A DNA stretch of 64,000 bases from VXRJ01 sp965246995 (GTDB taxonomy: Bacteria; Acidobacteriota; Vicinamibacteria; Vicinamibacterales; UBA8438). A program made the translations under genes and the position numbers. The notes beneath the pieces are model-generated. The model was not told the origin of the DNA, made no database searches, and was given only the letters and a program-made list of their open reading frames with translations. The first letter of the stretch is position 1. Every line of letters begins with the position of its first letter. The stretch lies in NCBI GenBank assembly GCA_965246995.1, contig OZ252008.1:1736001-1800000 (forward strand), given 5' to 3'. Positions 25,459 through 33,604 of the stretch are shown here, piece by piece.

Positions 25459-26982
25459 CTACAGCAATCCAACCAACGGGCCGATGACGATCAGCAGCGC
25501 CGTCATCAGCACCACCCACACGCCGCTGATGACGAGCCCTGCGGGCAGCATGTCGAACATCCGGTAGTAGCCCCGGCTGTAGGTGACGAGGGGCACGGCG
25601 TCGAGGGGCAGCAGGAAGGCGCACGACGCGGTGAATATGACCGGCAGCGCGTAGAGAGCCGGGTTCACGCCGGCCGCGGCGCCGAGGACCATGATGGGCG
25701 GAATCATGACGGCGTTGATGACCGGGGCGATCGGCAGCATGAGGTGGATGACGACGGTGAAGGCGCTGATGGCGGCGATGAGGGCGACGGCGTTCCAGTC
25801 GGCGAGGCCGCCGAGGGCCGACTCGGCCAGCCAGGTGGCGAGACCGGTCTGCGACGACGCCTGGCCCAGCGACGTCACGCCGCCGATGACCATCAGCGTG
25901 TCCCAGCCGGTGACCTGCTGAACCTCCTTCCAGGTGAAGAGCCCGATGCCGGGCAGGAACATCGCCACGGCGCCCACCACGGCTACCAGGAACGTATCGA
26001 ACACCGGCAGCCACGTGCTCGCGATCCAGAGCGTGATCATCGCGCTCATGATGGCGATCACCTTCCACTCGTCGCGGCTGACCGGTCCCATCCGGCGCCG
26101 CTCGTCGTGAATCTCTTCGAGATCGCCGATGGACGCGATCTCCGGCGGGAAGAACTTCACCAGCACCCAGGCCGCCACCGGCAGCAGGATGGCCACCATC
26201 GGGATGCCGATCGCCATCCAGTGCAGGAAGGGGACGCGGTCGCCGCCGGCCTGCTCGATCATGATGAGGCCGAGCAGATTGATGGAGCTGCCGGCCGGCG
26301 TGCCGACGCCGCCGATGAGCGCCGCGATCGGGATCCCGATCATCACCGCCCGGCCGAAGTGCGATCCGGGCCGCAGCCCCAGCTTGTCGAGGATGCCGAC
26401 GGCGATGGCCATGAAGATGGCGGCGGCCGGCACGTCGGAGACCACCATCGAGATGGCGCCGGTGCCGATCATGAAGACGTAGACCGCGCGCGTCGCGTCG
26501 GTGCCGGCCCGCGCGATCAGCCATAGCGCGAAGCGCCGGGCCAGGCCGGTCTTCACCCAGGCATGGGCGATGGCGAACATGACCAGCACGAAGAAGAAGA
26601 CGCTGCTCATGAAGTTGGCGGCGGCCGCCCCGAAGATGGCGCCGGGGGTGGGCGGTCGTCCGGTCACCAGCGACGTCAGTCCGAAGAGTGGCTGGAGGGC
26701 CAGGGCGAGCAGGGCGGTGACGGCAATCGGCAGCGCCTCGGTGGACCACAGCACGAGGACGCCGGCGAAGAGCGCGGCCAGCCGGTGCGCCTCCGGGGGC
26801 AGTCCTTCAGGCGACGGGAGGATGAGGATGAAGCCGGTCAGCGCCGCCGCGCCGAGGAGGCCGGGGGTGGTGGAGCGGGAGCTGGTGCTGGCCGGGCCTG
26901 GCACGGCGCTGTTTGGTGCGGTGCTGTTCGGCGCCGCGGCTCCCGGTCCGCTGCCGGCCGAGGCCGCACCGTCCGAGGTCAT
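25459..26982 (-). CDS. SLC13/DASS-family anion permease of the pca operon
   Basis: A 507-residue membrane protein with 11 or more hydrophobic segments and motifs of the divalent anion:Na+ symporter family, including GGVGTPAGSSINLLGL and NAVMIPPIMVLGAAAGVNPAL. Its N-terminal 40 residues are low-complexity (Ser/Ala/Pro/Gly). The ATG (26982) overlaps the pcaC stop codon by ATGA, making it the last gene of the pca operon, so it may import protocatechuate or another aromatic or dicarboxylic acid; the substrate is inference from position. A broken duplicate lies at 21871-23039. Confidence 0.85.
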   Translation of the reverse strand: MTSDGAASAGSGPGAAAPNSTAPNSAVPGPASTSSRSTTPGLLGAAALTGFILILPSPEGLPPEAHRLAALFAGVLVLWSTEALPIAVTALLALALQPLFGLTSLVTGRPPTPGAIFGAAAANFMSSVFFFVLVMFAIAHAWVKTGLARRFALWLIARAGTDATRAVYVFMIGTGAISMVVSDVPAAAIFMAIAVGILDKLGLRPGSHFGRAVMIGIPIAALIGGVGTPAGSSINLLGLIMIEQAGGDRVPFLHWMAIGIPMVAILLPVAAWVLVKFFPPEIASIGDLEEIHDERRRMGPVSRDEWKVIAIMSAMITLWIASTWLPVFDTFLVAVVGAVAMFLPGIGLFTWKEVQQVTGWDTLMVIGGVTSLGQASSQTGLATWLAESALGGLADWNAVALIAAISAFTVVIHLMLPIAPVINAVMIPPIMVLGAAAGVNPALYALPVIFTASCAFLLPLDAVPLVTYSRGYYRMFDMLPAGLVISGVWVVLMTALLIVIGPLVGLL

Positions 26983-27368
26983 GACTGTTCCTCGATCTCG
27001 TCCAGGAGCTCGCGTGCGATGTTGATCGCGGTGAGGGCGGCCGGCGCGCCGCAGTAGATGGCCTGCTGGAGCACGATCTCGTTGACGTCATCCGCGGTGA
27101 ACCCGCCTTCGACGAGCGCCGCCCGCACGTGGATGCGGTACTGGTCCCACTGCCGGAGCGCGATCTGCGTCCCGATCACCAGCACGCGGCGCGTGCGGTG
27201 GTCGAGTCCCGGCCGCGTCCAGATCTCGCCCCACGCGTAGCGCGTGATCAGGTCCTGAAGCTCCGCGGTGGCGTCGGTGGTGTCGGCGACCGCCCGGTCG
27301 ACATAGGCGTCGCCCAGAATCTGCCGCCGGATGGCCATGCCTGCCGCGTGCCGCTGCTTGTCGTCCAT
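26979..27368 (-). CDS. pcaC: 4-carboxymuconolactone decarboxylase
   Basis: A 129-residue protein that converts gamma-carboxymuconolactone to beta-ketoadipate enol-lactone. It begins MDDKQRHAAGMAIRRQILGDAYVDRA, a pattern typical of PcaC, with ELQDLITRYAWGEIWTRPGLDHRTRRVL and the QWDQYRIHVRAAL and VLQQAIYCGAPAA segments that hold family catalytic residues of the CMD fold. ATG at 27368 is eight bases after pcaD. Size is normal (about 120-135 residues). It is part of the order pcaB-pcaD-pcaC on the - strand. Confidence 0.92.
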   Translation of the reverse strand: MDDKQRHAAGMAIRRQILGDAYVDRAVADTTDATAELQDLITRYAWGEIWTRPGLDHRTRRVLVIGTQIALRQWDQYRIHVRAALVEGGFTADDVNEIVLQQAIYCGAPAALTAINIARELLDEIEEQS

Positions 27369-27376
27369 GTGCTGCC

Positions 27377-28153
27377 TCAGTGTGTCAGGAACTCGATGAC
27401 TGCCGCGTTGAAGGCGGCGGGTTGCTCCACGTTGGCGAGGTGGGCCGCGTCCAGTTCCAGCGCGCGGGCGCCGGCGACCGCCGTCCGGATGCCGTCGCCC
27501 AGGCTGGGCGGCGTCGCCTGATCGTGCGTCCCGGTGACGACCAGGGTGGGGGAGTCGATGCGGTGGATCTCGTCGCGCAGATCGGCGTCCCGCAGGGCGG
27601 CGCAGCAGCCGGCATAGCCCGCGACCGGACAGGCGGAGACCATCGACCGGAACCGGTCCACCGTCTCCGGCGCGGACTTCCGGAAGCGCTCCGTGAACCA
27701 GCGTGGCATCGTGGGCTCGGCGAGCGCTGCCATGCCCTGCTCCCGCGCCGCCTGGATCCGCTGCTCCCAGAGTTCTCGCGTGCCGACGCGGGCGCCGGTG
27801 TTGGCGCAGACGATGTGATCCACGCGCTCCGGCGCATGCCGGGCCAGCCACAGGGCGAGCAGTCCGCCGAGAGAGACGCCGCAAACGTGCGCCCGCGCCG
27901 CGCCGGCGGCATCGAGAACGGCCAGCGCATCGTGTCCGAGCCGGTCCAGCGTGTAGTCACCCGATGGCGCAGCAGAGTCGCCGTGCCCCCGGGTGTCGCA
28001 GCGAATGACGCGCAGCCCGCGCGAGAAGGGAGCGACCTGCTCGGCCCACAGTGCCGTCGTCGTCCCGAGCGCGTTCAGCAGGAGGAGCGGCGGCGCCGTT
28101 TCCGGGCCGCTGACCGAGAACGCCAGCCGGCAGCCGTCAACGGTGACTGGCAT
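27377..28153 (-). CDS. pcaD: 3-oxoadipate enol-lactonase
   Basis: A 258-residue alpha/beta hydrolase that opens beta-ketoadipate enol-lactone to beta-ketoadipate. The nucleophile elbow is GVSLGG, the oxyanion region LLLLNALGTT, the acid GTHDQATPP and the histidine LDAAHLANVEQP. Start chosen at ATG 28153 (MPVTVDGCRL), where homology normally begins; upstream in-frame starts would extend into pcaB. It overlaps the end of pcaB by 17 bases and is followed by pcaC, so translation is likely coupled. Confidence 0.92.
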   Translation of the reverse strand: MPVTVDGCRLAFSVSGPETAPPLLLLNALGTTTALWAEQVAPFSRGLRVIRCDTRGHGDSAAPSGDYTLDRLGHDALAVLDAAGAARAHVCGVSLGGLLALWLARHAPERVDHIVCANTGARVGTRELWEQRIQAAREQGMAALAEPTMPRWFTERFRKSAPETVDRFRSMVSACPVAGYAGCCAALRDADLRDEIHRIDSPTLVVTGTHDQATPPSLGDGIRTAVAGARALELDAAHLANVEQPAAFNAAVIEFLTH

Positions 28154-29531
28154 CGCCTTCCTCGAAGGCGCCGTCCGCATCGGGCGCGCCGACCCGCTCC
28201 AGCACCCGGTCGATGTACTGGCGGGTGGCGCCGAGGTAGTTCTCCGGCGACAGCAGCCGGGCGATCTCCGCGCGGTCGAGATGCCGGCTGACCCGCGGAT
28301 CGTCCGCGAGAACGTCGCCGAGAGGGCGTCCTTCGGCTGCCGCGCGCCGGCAGGCGGCCGAGACGCAGAGGTGCGCGTCGTGCTTGCCGATCGACTCGGC
28401 CAGCGTCATGGCAATCGACTCGGCGAGCAGGAAGCCGCCGGACGCCTCGGCGTTGGCGCGCATGCGATCCGTGTCGACGACCAGACCGTCCAGCGCGCCG
28501 GCGACCGCCCGGGCCGCGCTCGCCGCACTGATCACCAGATCGGGCAGCGTATCCCACTCGGCCTGCCAGCCGCCCAGGCCGCGTTCGTGTTCCTGCACCA
28601 TCGCGGCAAGCATCGTCGCGACCAATCCGGGCGCGCGGCCGGCGGCGGCGAGGGCGATGGAGGCCGCCACCGGATTCCGTTTCTGCGGCATCGTCGACGA
28701 TCCGCCGCGTCCCGGCGCCGCCGGCTCGGCCGCCTCGCCGATCTCGGTCTGCGCCAGCAGGGCGATGTCCCGTCCGATCTTGCCGTACGTGCCGGCCACG
28801 ATCCCGAGCGCGCAGGCGAGCTGTGCGAACCGATCGCGGTGGGCATGCCAGGGGATGTCCGGTGCGGGCAACTCGAGTCGGGCAGCCAGCCGCTCGGTGA
28901 CGGCGAGTCCCTGCGAACCGAGGGACGCCAGGGTGCCCGACGCACCTCCGAACTGCAGCACGAGCGCGTCGTCGAGGGCGGCCTGCAGACGGTGCCGGTC
29001 CCGGTGGAGCGCGTCGGCCCAGCCCGCGGCCTTCAGGCCGAACGTGACCGGTGTCGCCTGCTGCAGCCAGGTGCGGCCGGCCATCGTGGCGTCGCGGTAG
29101 CGCTGCGCGTGGGCCGCCGCCGCACGCACCCCCCGCGCGAGCTGGTCGATCGTGGTTGGAACCGCCGCCCGGAGTTGCAGCACCAGGCCCGTATCGAGGA
29201 TGTCCTGGCTGGTGGCGCCCCAGTGGACGTAGCGCGCCGCCTCCGGGTCTGTCTCCGCCACCCGTGCAGTCAGATGCTGGACGACCGGAATCACGGGATT
29301 GCCGGTTTCCGTCGCCTCGGTCGCGAGGCCGTCCAGGTCGTACAGCTCGGCCCGGGCCGCCGCCTGAATGGGAGCCACGCAGCTTGCGGGCACCATCCCA
29401 ACGTCCGCTTCGGCCGAGGCCAGGGCCACCTCGACGTCCAGCATCGCCTGAAGCTGGGCGCGACCGGAGAAGCACGCCGCAACGTCCGCGTCGCCCAGCA
29501 CCCGAGCCTGCAACCGCGTGGCGTCCGTCAT
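28137..29531 (-). CDS. pcaB: 3-carboxy-cis,cis-muconate cycloisomerase
   Basis: A 464-residue member of the fumarase/aspartase superfamily. It carries the signature GGSSTMPQKRNP (residues about 272-283), the VHWGATSQDILDTG substrate-binding stretch and the TWLQQATPVTFG segment. It lactonises beta-carboxymuconate to gamma-carboxymuconolactone, the step after protocatechuate 3,4-dioxygenase. Length is typical (about 450). It starts 15 bases after pcaG and overlaps pcaD. Confidence 0.93.
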   Translation of the reverse strand: MTDATRLQARVLGDADVAACFSGRAQLQAMLDVEVALASAEADVGMVPASCVAPIQAAARAELYDLDGLATEATETGNPVIPVVQHLTARVAETDPEAARYVHWGATSQDILDTGLVLQLRAAVPTTIDQLARGVRAAAAHAQRYRDATMAGRTWLQQATPVTFGLKAAGWADALHRDRHRLQAALDDALVLQFGGASGTLASLGSQGLAVTERLAARLELPAPDIPWHAHRDRFAQLACALGIVAGTYGKIGRDIALLAQTEIGEAAEPAAPGRGGSSTMPQKRNPVAASIALAAAGRAPGLVATMLAAMVQEHERGLGGWQAEWDTLPDLVISAASAARAVAGALDGLVVDTDRMRANAEASGGFLLAESIAMTLAESIGKHDAHLCVSAACRRAAAEGRPLGDVLADDPRVSRHLDRAEIARLLSPENYLGATRQYIDRVLERVGAPDADGAFEEGDASHR

Positions 29532-29546
29532 CGCGGGGTCGAGCGG

Positions 29547-30107
29547 TCAGACATCGAAGAACACCGTCTCACCGGGTCCCTGGAGCACGAGGGTGTGGGC
29601 GTAGCGCCCGTCGCCTCGGTGCGCCGCGACCAGCGTCGGCCGGCGATCCGCGGCGACCTCCGCGAGGATCGGGTCGTGGCGGTTCGAGGGCTCGTCATCG
29701 AAGTAGATGCGCGTGACGAGCCGCGTCAGCAACCCGCGGGCGAAGAGTCCGACCACCAGATGCGGCGCCTGGGGCCGGCCATCGGCTCCGGGCACCGGCC
29801 CTGGCTTGATGGTCTCAAGGGAGAAGCCGCCCGCGCCGTCCGTGTGCACGCGGCCGAACCCGTCGAACGTCGGGTCGCGCCCGTTGCTGCGGGCGTCGTC
29901 CGGATGATTGCAACAGCCGGCCGCGTTCGCCTGCCAGATCTCGATGAGGGCATCGGGCACCGGTCGGCCGGCGCCGTCGCGGACCGCGCCTTCAATGACG
30001 ATGCGCTGCCCCGGTGCGTCGCCGGTCGCGAGCGACAGGCGGCCCTGTTCCGGCACGAGGATCGCGAAGAAGGGGCCGACGGTCTGGAACGGTGTGAGGG
30101 GCAGCAT
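29547..30107 (-). CDS. pcaG: Protocatechuate 3,4-dioxygenase, alpha subunit
   Basis: A 186-residue subunit of the intradiol dioxygenase that cleaves protocatechuate. It starts MLPLTPFQTVGPFF, typical of PcaG, and contains the WQANAAG loop. The metal-ligand positions used by the beta subunit are replaced, for example APHLVV where PcaH has AHVHFS, as expected for the non-catalytic alpha chain, which contributes to the active-site pocket. Start is ATG 30107. The MITE-like element lies directly upstream, between pcaH and this gene, and may affect read-through. Confidence 0.92.
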   Translation of the reverse strand: MLPLTPFQTVGPFFAILVPEQGRLSLATGDAPGQRIVIEGAVRDGAGRPVPDALIEIWQANAAGCCNHPDDARSNGRDPTFDGFGRVHTDGAGGFSLETIKPGPVPGADGRPQAPHLVVGLFARGLLTRLVTRIYFDDEPSNRHDPILAEVAADRRPTLVAAHRGDGRYAHTLVLQGPGETVFFDV

Positions 30108-30133
30108 GGTGCGGCGCTTGCGCGTCCGTCTAG

Positions 30134-30291
30134 GAGCCCGTGGTAAAACCCCGCGTAGCACCGAGAGCGGCGAGGCGCCCGGCTGACAAGGCGCGACGAG
30201 GGAGCATATTGGCCATATGAGACCGAGGAGCGACGCCGTTCAGGCGGGATGCGTCGCCGCTCGAATGCAGCGTGGGTTTCACCACGGGCTC
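30134..30291. mobile_element. MITE-like element at the pcaH stop codon
   Basis: A 158-bp non-coding element with terminal inverted repeats of about 18 bp: GAGCCCGTGGTAAAACCC from 30134 and GAGCCCGTGGTGAAACCC inward from 30291, one mismatch. CTAG flanks it on both sides (30130-30133 and 30292-30295). The right CTAG contains the pcaH stop codon (TAG, 30292-30294 on -). Small size, inverted repeats, short duplication and lack of a gene fit a miniature inverted-repeat element. A CTAG-type target is known for IS5-like elements, so an IS5-type parent is a guess. Confidence 0.8.
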
Positions 30292-31008
30292 CTAGGACTT
30301 CTGTCCTTCCAGTGGAGTGGCGTCGCGGCCGCGCAAGACGATGTCGAAGCGGTATCCGAGCGCCCGCCCCGGTTCCGTCACGTCGAGATCGTGCGTCGCC
30401 ACCAGCCGCTCGCGGCCACGGGCCGTGGGGACCGCCATGAAGACCGGGTCGAGGGCCAGCAGCGGGTCGCCGGGGAAGTACATCTGGGTCATAAGCCGCG
30501 TCAGGAAGCTGCGCCCAAAAACCGAGAAATGGACGTGCGCCGGCCGCCAGGCGTTGTCGTGGTTTCCCCAGGGATACGCGCCCGGCCGGATCGTCGTGAA
30601 CCGGAACCGCCCGTCCGCGTCCGTGAGGACCCGGCCGGCGCCGCTGAAATTCGGATCGAGGGGCGCGTCGTGCGTGTCCAGCGCGTGGGCGTAGCGGCCG
30701 GCGGCGTTCGCCTGCCAGACCTCGACCAGCGTCTCCGGTACCGGGCGGGCATCCTCGTCCAGCACCCGGCCGGCGATGACGATGCGTTCGCCGAGTGGCT
30801 CCCCGGAATGCTGGCGGGTCAGGTTGTCGTCGAGCGGACCGACCGTCCCGTAACCGTAGACGGGCCCCGTCAGTTCGGACAGCGTCTGCGGAATCACGAC
30901 GAGCGGCTGGGCAGGATGCCGCAGCGCCGTCGATCGGTACGCCGGCACGTCGTTCGGAGGATGCTGGCCGTCCGGCGGGCGGCGATAGGGGAGAATCTGG
31001 GACGCCAC
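30292..31008 (-). CDS. pcaH: Protocatechuate 3,4-dioxygenase, beta subunit
   Basis: A 238-residue catalytic subunit from GTG 31008 (MASQILPYRRPPDG). The non-haem Fe(III) ligands expected for the family are Y106 (GRYAHAL), Y145 (GAYPW), H158 and H160 (RPAHVHFS). It opens the aromatic ring of protocatechuate between the hydroxyls to give beta-carboxymuconate. An upstream in-frame extension to 31089 is less likely because PcaH proteins start near this MASQI region. The gene is first in the operon and is divergent from avtA (83-base gap); the stop lies in the CTAG duplicated by the MITE. Confidence 0.93.
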   Translation of the reverse strand: MASQILPYRRPPDGQHPPNDVPAYRSTALRHPAQPLVVIPQTLSELTGPVYGYGTVGPLDDNLTRQHSGEPLGERIVIAGRVLDEDARPVPETLVEVWQANAAGRYAHALDTHDAPLDPNFSGAGRVLTDADGRFRFTTIRPGAYPWGNHDNAWRPAHVHFSVFGRSFLTRLMTQMYFPGDPLLALDPVFMAVPTARGRERLVATHDLDVTEPGRALGYRFDIVLRGRDATPLEGQKS

Positions 31009-31091
31009 GGCGCCCGATAATCGTAGCGAACTTCGGCTGGGCCCGCACGCTGCGCGAATTGGCTCCCGGGTTCGTTTTATCGTTAGCACGT

Positions 31092-32363
31092 ATGGACATT
31101 TCGGAGTACGGGCGGCGGTTGCTCGGCGACGCGGGCACGCGGTCGCTGATGGAGGACCTCGGTAACGCCGCGGAGGCCGGCAGCGCGCTCATGAATCTGG
31201 GCGGAGGCAGTCCCAGCCTGATTCCGGCCGCCGAAGCGCTGTTTCGCCGTCAGATGCAGGTGCTGCTGCAGCGGGAAGGGTCGTTCGAGCGGGCGATCGG
31301 CTTGTACGGCGGACCCGACGGCGACCGGGACTTCGCCCGCGCCCTTGCCGGTTTCCTCCGGCGCGAGGTCGGCTGGGATATCACCGCGCGCAACATCGCC
31401 CTGACCAACGGCAGCCAGTCCGCGTTCCTGCCGCTGTTCAACCTGCTGGCCGGGCCGATGAGCGACGGCCAGCCGGCGCGGCGCATCCTGTTGCCGCTCT
31501 CGCCGGAGTACATCGGCTACGCGGATCTTGGCTTCACGCCCGGTCTGTTCACCGCTCGCCGCTCCATCATCCACGAGCTCGACGACAAGCTCTTCAAATA
31601 CGGGGTGGACCTCGAGGAGTTGGACGCGGTCGATGACATCGGCGCGATCTGCGTGTCGCGCCCCACCAACCCGACCGGCAACGTCGTCACCGACGCGGAG
31701 GTCGAGCGGCTCGGCGCCATCGCCCGCGCGCGCGGCGTGCCGCTCATTCTCGATACTGCGTACGGCGCGCCGTTTCCCGGCATCGTATTCGGCGAGGCGA
31801 CACCGGTGTGGGACGAGAACACCGTCGTCTGCATGAGCCTGTCGAAGCTCGGACTGCCCGGATTTCGCACCGGAATCGTGATCGCGAACGAGGAGATCAT
31901 CGAGGCGCTGGCCGCCGCGACGGCGATCTTCTGTCTCTCGCCGGGCCGTCTTGGCCCCGCGTTCGCCACCGGGCTGATCGAGAGCGGCGAGCTGTTGCCC
32001 CTCGTCCGCGACGTCATCCGGCCGCACTACGCCGGGCGCGCGGCGCGCGCCCTGGACCGGTTGCGCGACCGGCTGCGCGACTATCCCATCCGGATCCACA
32101 CGCCGGAGGGGGCCTTCTTTCTCTGGCTCTGGATGCCGGGGCTACCCATCACCAACGCCGCGCTCTACGAACGGCTCAAGCAGCGCGACGTCATCGTCGT
32201 CTCCGGCCACTATTTCTTTCCGGGACTCGAGGACGACGACTGGCCGCACAAGCGGGAGTGCATCCGCATCAGCTACGCGGACGACTGGGAACGGACCGAG
32301 CGCGGCCTCGACATCATCGCGGAAGAGGTGAAGCGGGCTTACGACGACGGGGCCGGATCCTGA
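31092..32363 (+). CDS. avtA: Valine-pyruvate aminotransferase
   Basis: A 423-residue pyridoxal-phosphate enzyme of fold type I. The similarity to E. coli AvtA is visible throughout: LMEDL, LGGGSPSLIP, LTNGSQSAFLPLFNL, PLSPEYIGYAD, ICVSRPTNPTGNVVTD, and the PLP lysine K252 in MSLSKLGLPG. It exchanges amino groups between valine and pyruvate, giving alanine. Start ATG 31092 matches the AvtA N-terminus; the frame continues upstream without a conserved extension. It is transcribed divergently from the pca operon and converges on the cyclase gene. Confidence 0.92.
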   Translation: MDISEYGRRLLGDAGTRSLMEDLGNAAEAGSALMNLGGGSPSLIPAAEALFRRQMQVLLQREGSFERAIGLYGGPDGDRDFARALAGFLRREVGWDITARNIALTNGSQSAFLPLFNLLAGPMSDGQPARRILLPLSPEYIGYADLGFTPGLFTARRSIIHELDDKLFKYGVDLEELDAVDDIGAICVSRPTNPTGNVVTDAEVERLGAIARARGVPLILDTAYGAPFPGIVFGEATPVWDENTVVCMSLSKLGLPGFRTGIVIANEEIIEALAAATAIFCLSPGRLGPAFATGLIESGELLPLVRDVIRPHYAGRAARALDRLRDRLRDYPIRIHTPEGAFFLWLWMPGLPITNAALYERLKQRDVIVVSGHYFFPGLEDDDWPHKRECIRISYADDWERTERGLDIIAEEVKRAYDDGAGS

Positions 32364-32401
32364 CGGCGGCGATGCCCAGCCTGACGCCGGCCGGCCCCGG
32401 T

Positions 32402-33409
32402 TCAGAACATCGCAATCGGGTTGACCGGCGAGCCGGTGCCGTTCGGAATCGGCAGCGGCGCAATGGTCATCATGAATTCCCAGCGGTTGCGCTCCGCCGC
32501 GGCATTGGCCAGCGCCTGGAAGTCTGCGCGGTCCAGCACCTGGATCCCGAGGATCGTCAGCGCGAAGTTATGGAGCGCGGTGCGCGGCAGGTCGCCTTCC
32601 GGTTGCGGCGCGTAGCCCGGCGTCTCCCAGCCCGCCACGGCGACGTCACGCTCCTTCAGCCACGGAATCACGTTGTTGTCGAGGCCCGCCGACTCGCGGC
32701 CGGTGTCGAACGGTCCGAGGGCGTCCTGGCGCGCCCAACGCCCCCAGCGGATCAGGAACGCGTCGCCGGGACCGACCCGCACGCCGGCCATCTCTTCCCA
32801 GGCTTCCAGGTCCTCGACCGTAATGCGCGTCCCCGGCTCCAGCCACGGCACGCCCTTCAGTCGCGGGATGTCATACAGGACGCCGCGCGTCACGATCCCG
32901 TTCTTCATCGTCATGATGGAGTTCTTGGCGGCGCCGCCCTCCATCGTCACCAGCCCGTCGACGTCGTACCCATTCCACATCTTGCCGTCGAAGAAGACGT
33001 GGGCAAACGCATCGAGGTGGGTGGTGCCGGGCCCGTGGATGCACGGGTAGGCGATCGTGTCGCTGGCACCCGTGCGAGTGGCGCGCGACATCGACCACTC
33101 CATCGGGCACGGCACGTCGGCGCTCTCGTAGTTCTGCGCGTTCGACGACAGGGACACCGTGAAACCCTCGCTGACCAGCCCTGCCGCGGCGGCACGCTTG
33201 GCCGGCGTGATCAGATTGAACATGCCGAGCTCGTCGTCCGGACCCCACCGGCCCCAGTTGGAGAGCTCGACCAGCCAGCCGTCGAATTGCTCCTGGCTCA
33301 CGAGCGGAGGTTCGGATGATGCCTGCGCCGACGCCGGAGGCTGCTCTGTCATCGCAAGAGCAGCCGTGAGGACGCCGACGACGACCGCGCCAGTCCACCA
33401 TGCCTTCAT
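32402..33409 (-). CDS. Secreted cyclase-family metal-dependent hydrolase
   Basis: A 335-residue protein with a signal peptide (MKAWWTGAVVVGVLTAALA, cleavage likely near QPPASAQA). The metal-binding motif H125-GPGTT-H131-L-D133-AFA-H137 identifies the cyclase/kynurenine-formamidase-like superfamily (HxGTHxDxxxH). These enzymes hydrolyse amides, for example N-formylkynurenine, or act on polyketides and isatin, with Mn or Zn. The exported form is common in environmental bacteria; substrate unknown. The gene is convergent with avtA and divergent from the propeller gene at 33605. Confidence 0.85.
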   Translation of the reverse strand: MKAWWTGAVVVGVLTAALAMTEQPPASAQASSEPPLVSQEQFDGWLVELSNWGRWGPDDELGMFNLITPAKRAAAAGLVSEGFTVSLSSNAQNYESADVPCPMEWSMSRATRTGASDTIAYPCIHGPGTTHLDAFAHVFFDGKMWNGYDVDGLVTMEGGAAKNSIMTMKNGIVTRGVLYDIPRLKGVPWLEPGTRITVEDLEAWEEMAGVRVGPGDAFLIRWGRWARQDALGPFDTGRESAGLDNNVIPWLKERDVAVAGWETPGYAPQPEGDLPRTALHNFALTILGIQVLDRADFQALANAAAERNRWEFMMTIAPLPIPNGTGSPVNPIAMF

Positions 33410-33604
33410 GATTCCATCCTCCTCGTAGTCTCTCGTGACGATTGTCTCTCCGTCCGGTTGCAGCTCTGATTCTACGTTCCCGGGTGGACGGCTATGGCGA
33501 TCTTACCGCGTGCATGCCCCAGCTCCCGGCGGCGGGGGCGAATGGGGGTTGTCAGGCGGGCTGGCAGACTGCACAATGGCGGGAGCGGACTCAGGGAGGA
33601 CGAC

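Noticed and set aside
27993..30146. A 717-codon open frame on the + strand
   Set aside because: It is the antisense of pcaD, pcaB and pcaG; long antisense frames are common in GC-rich DNA, and the protein has no recognisable pattern.
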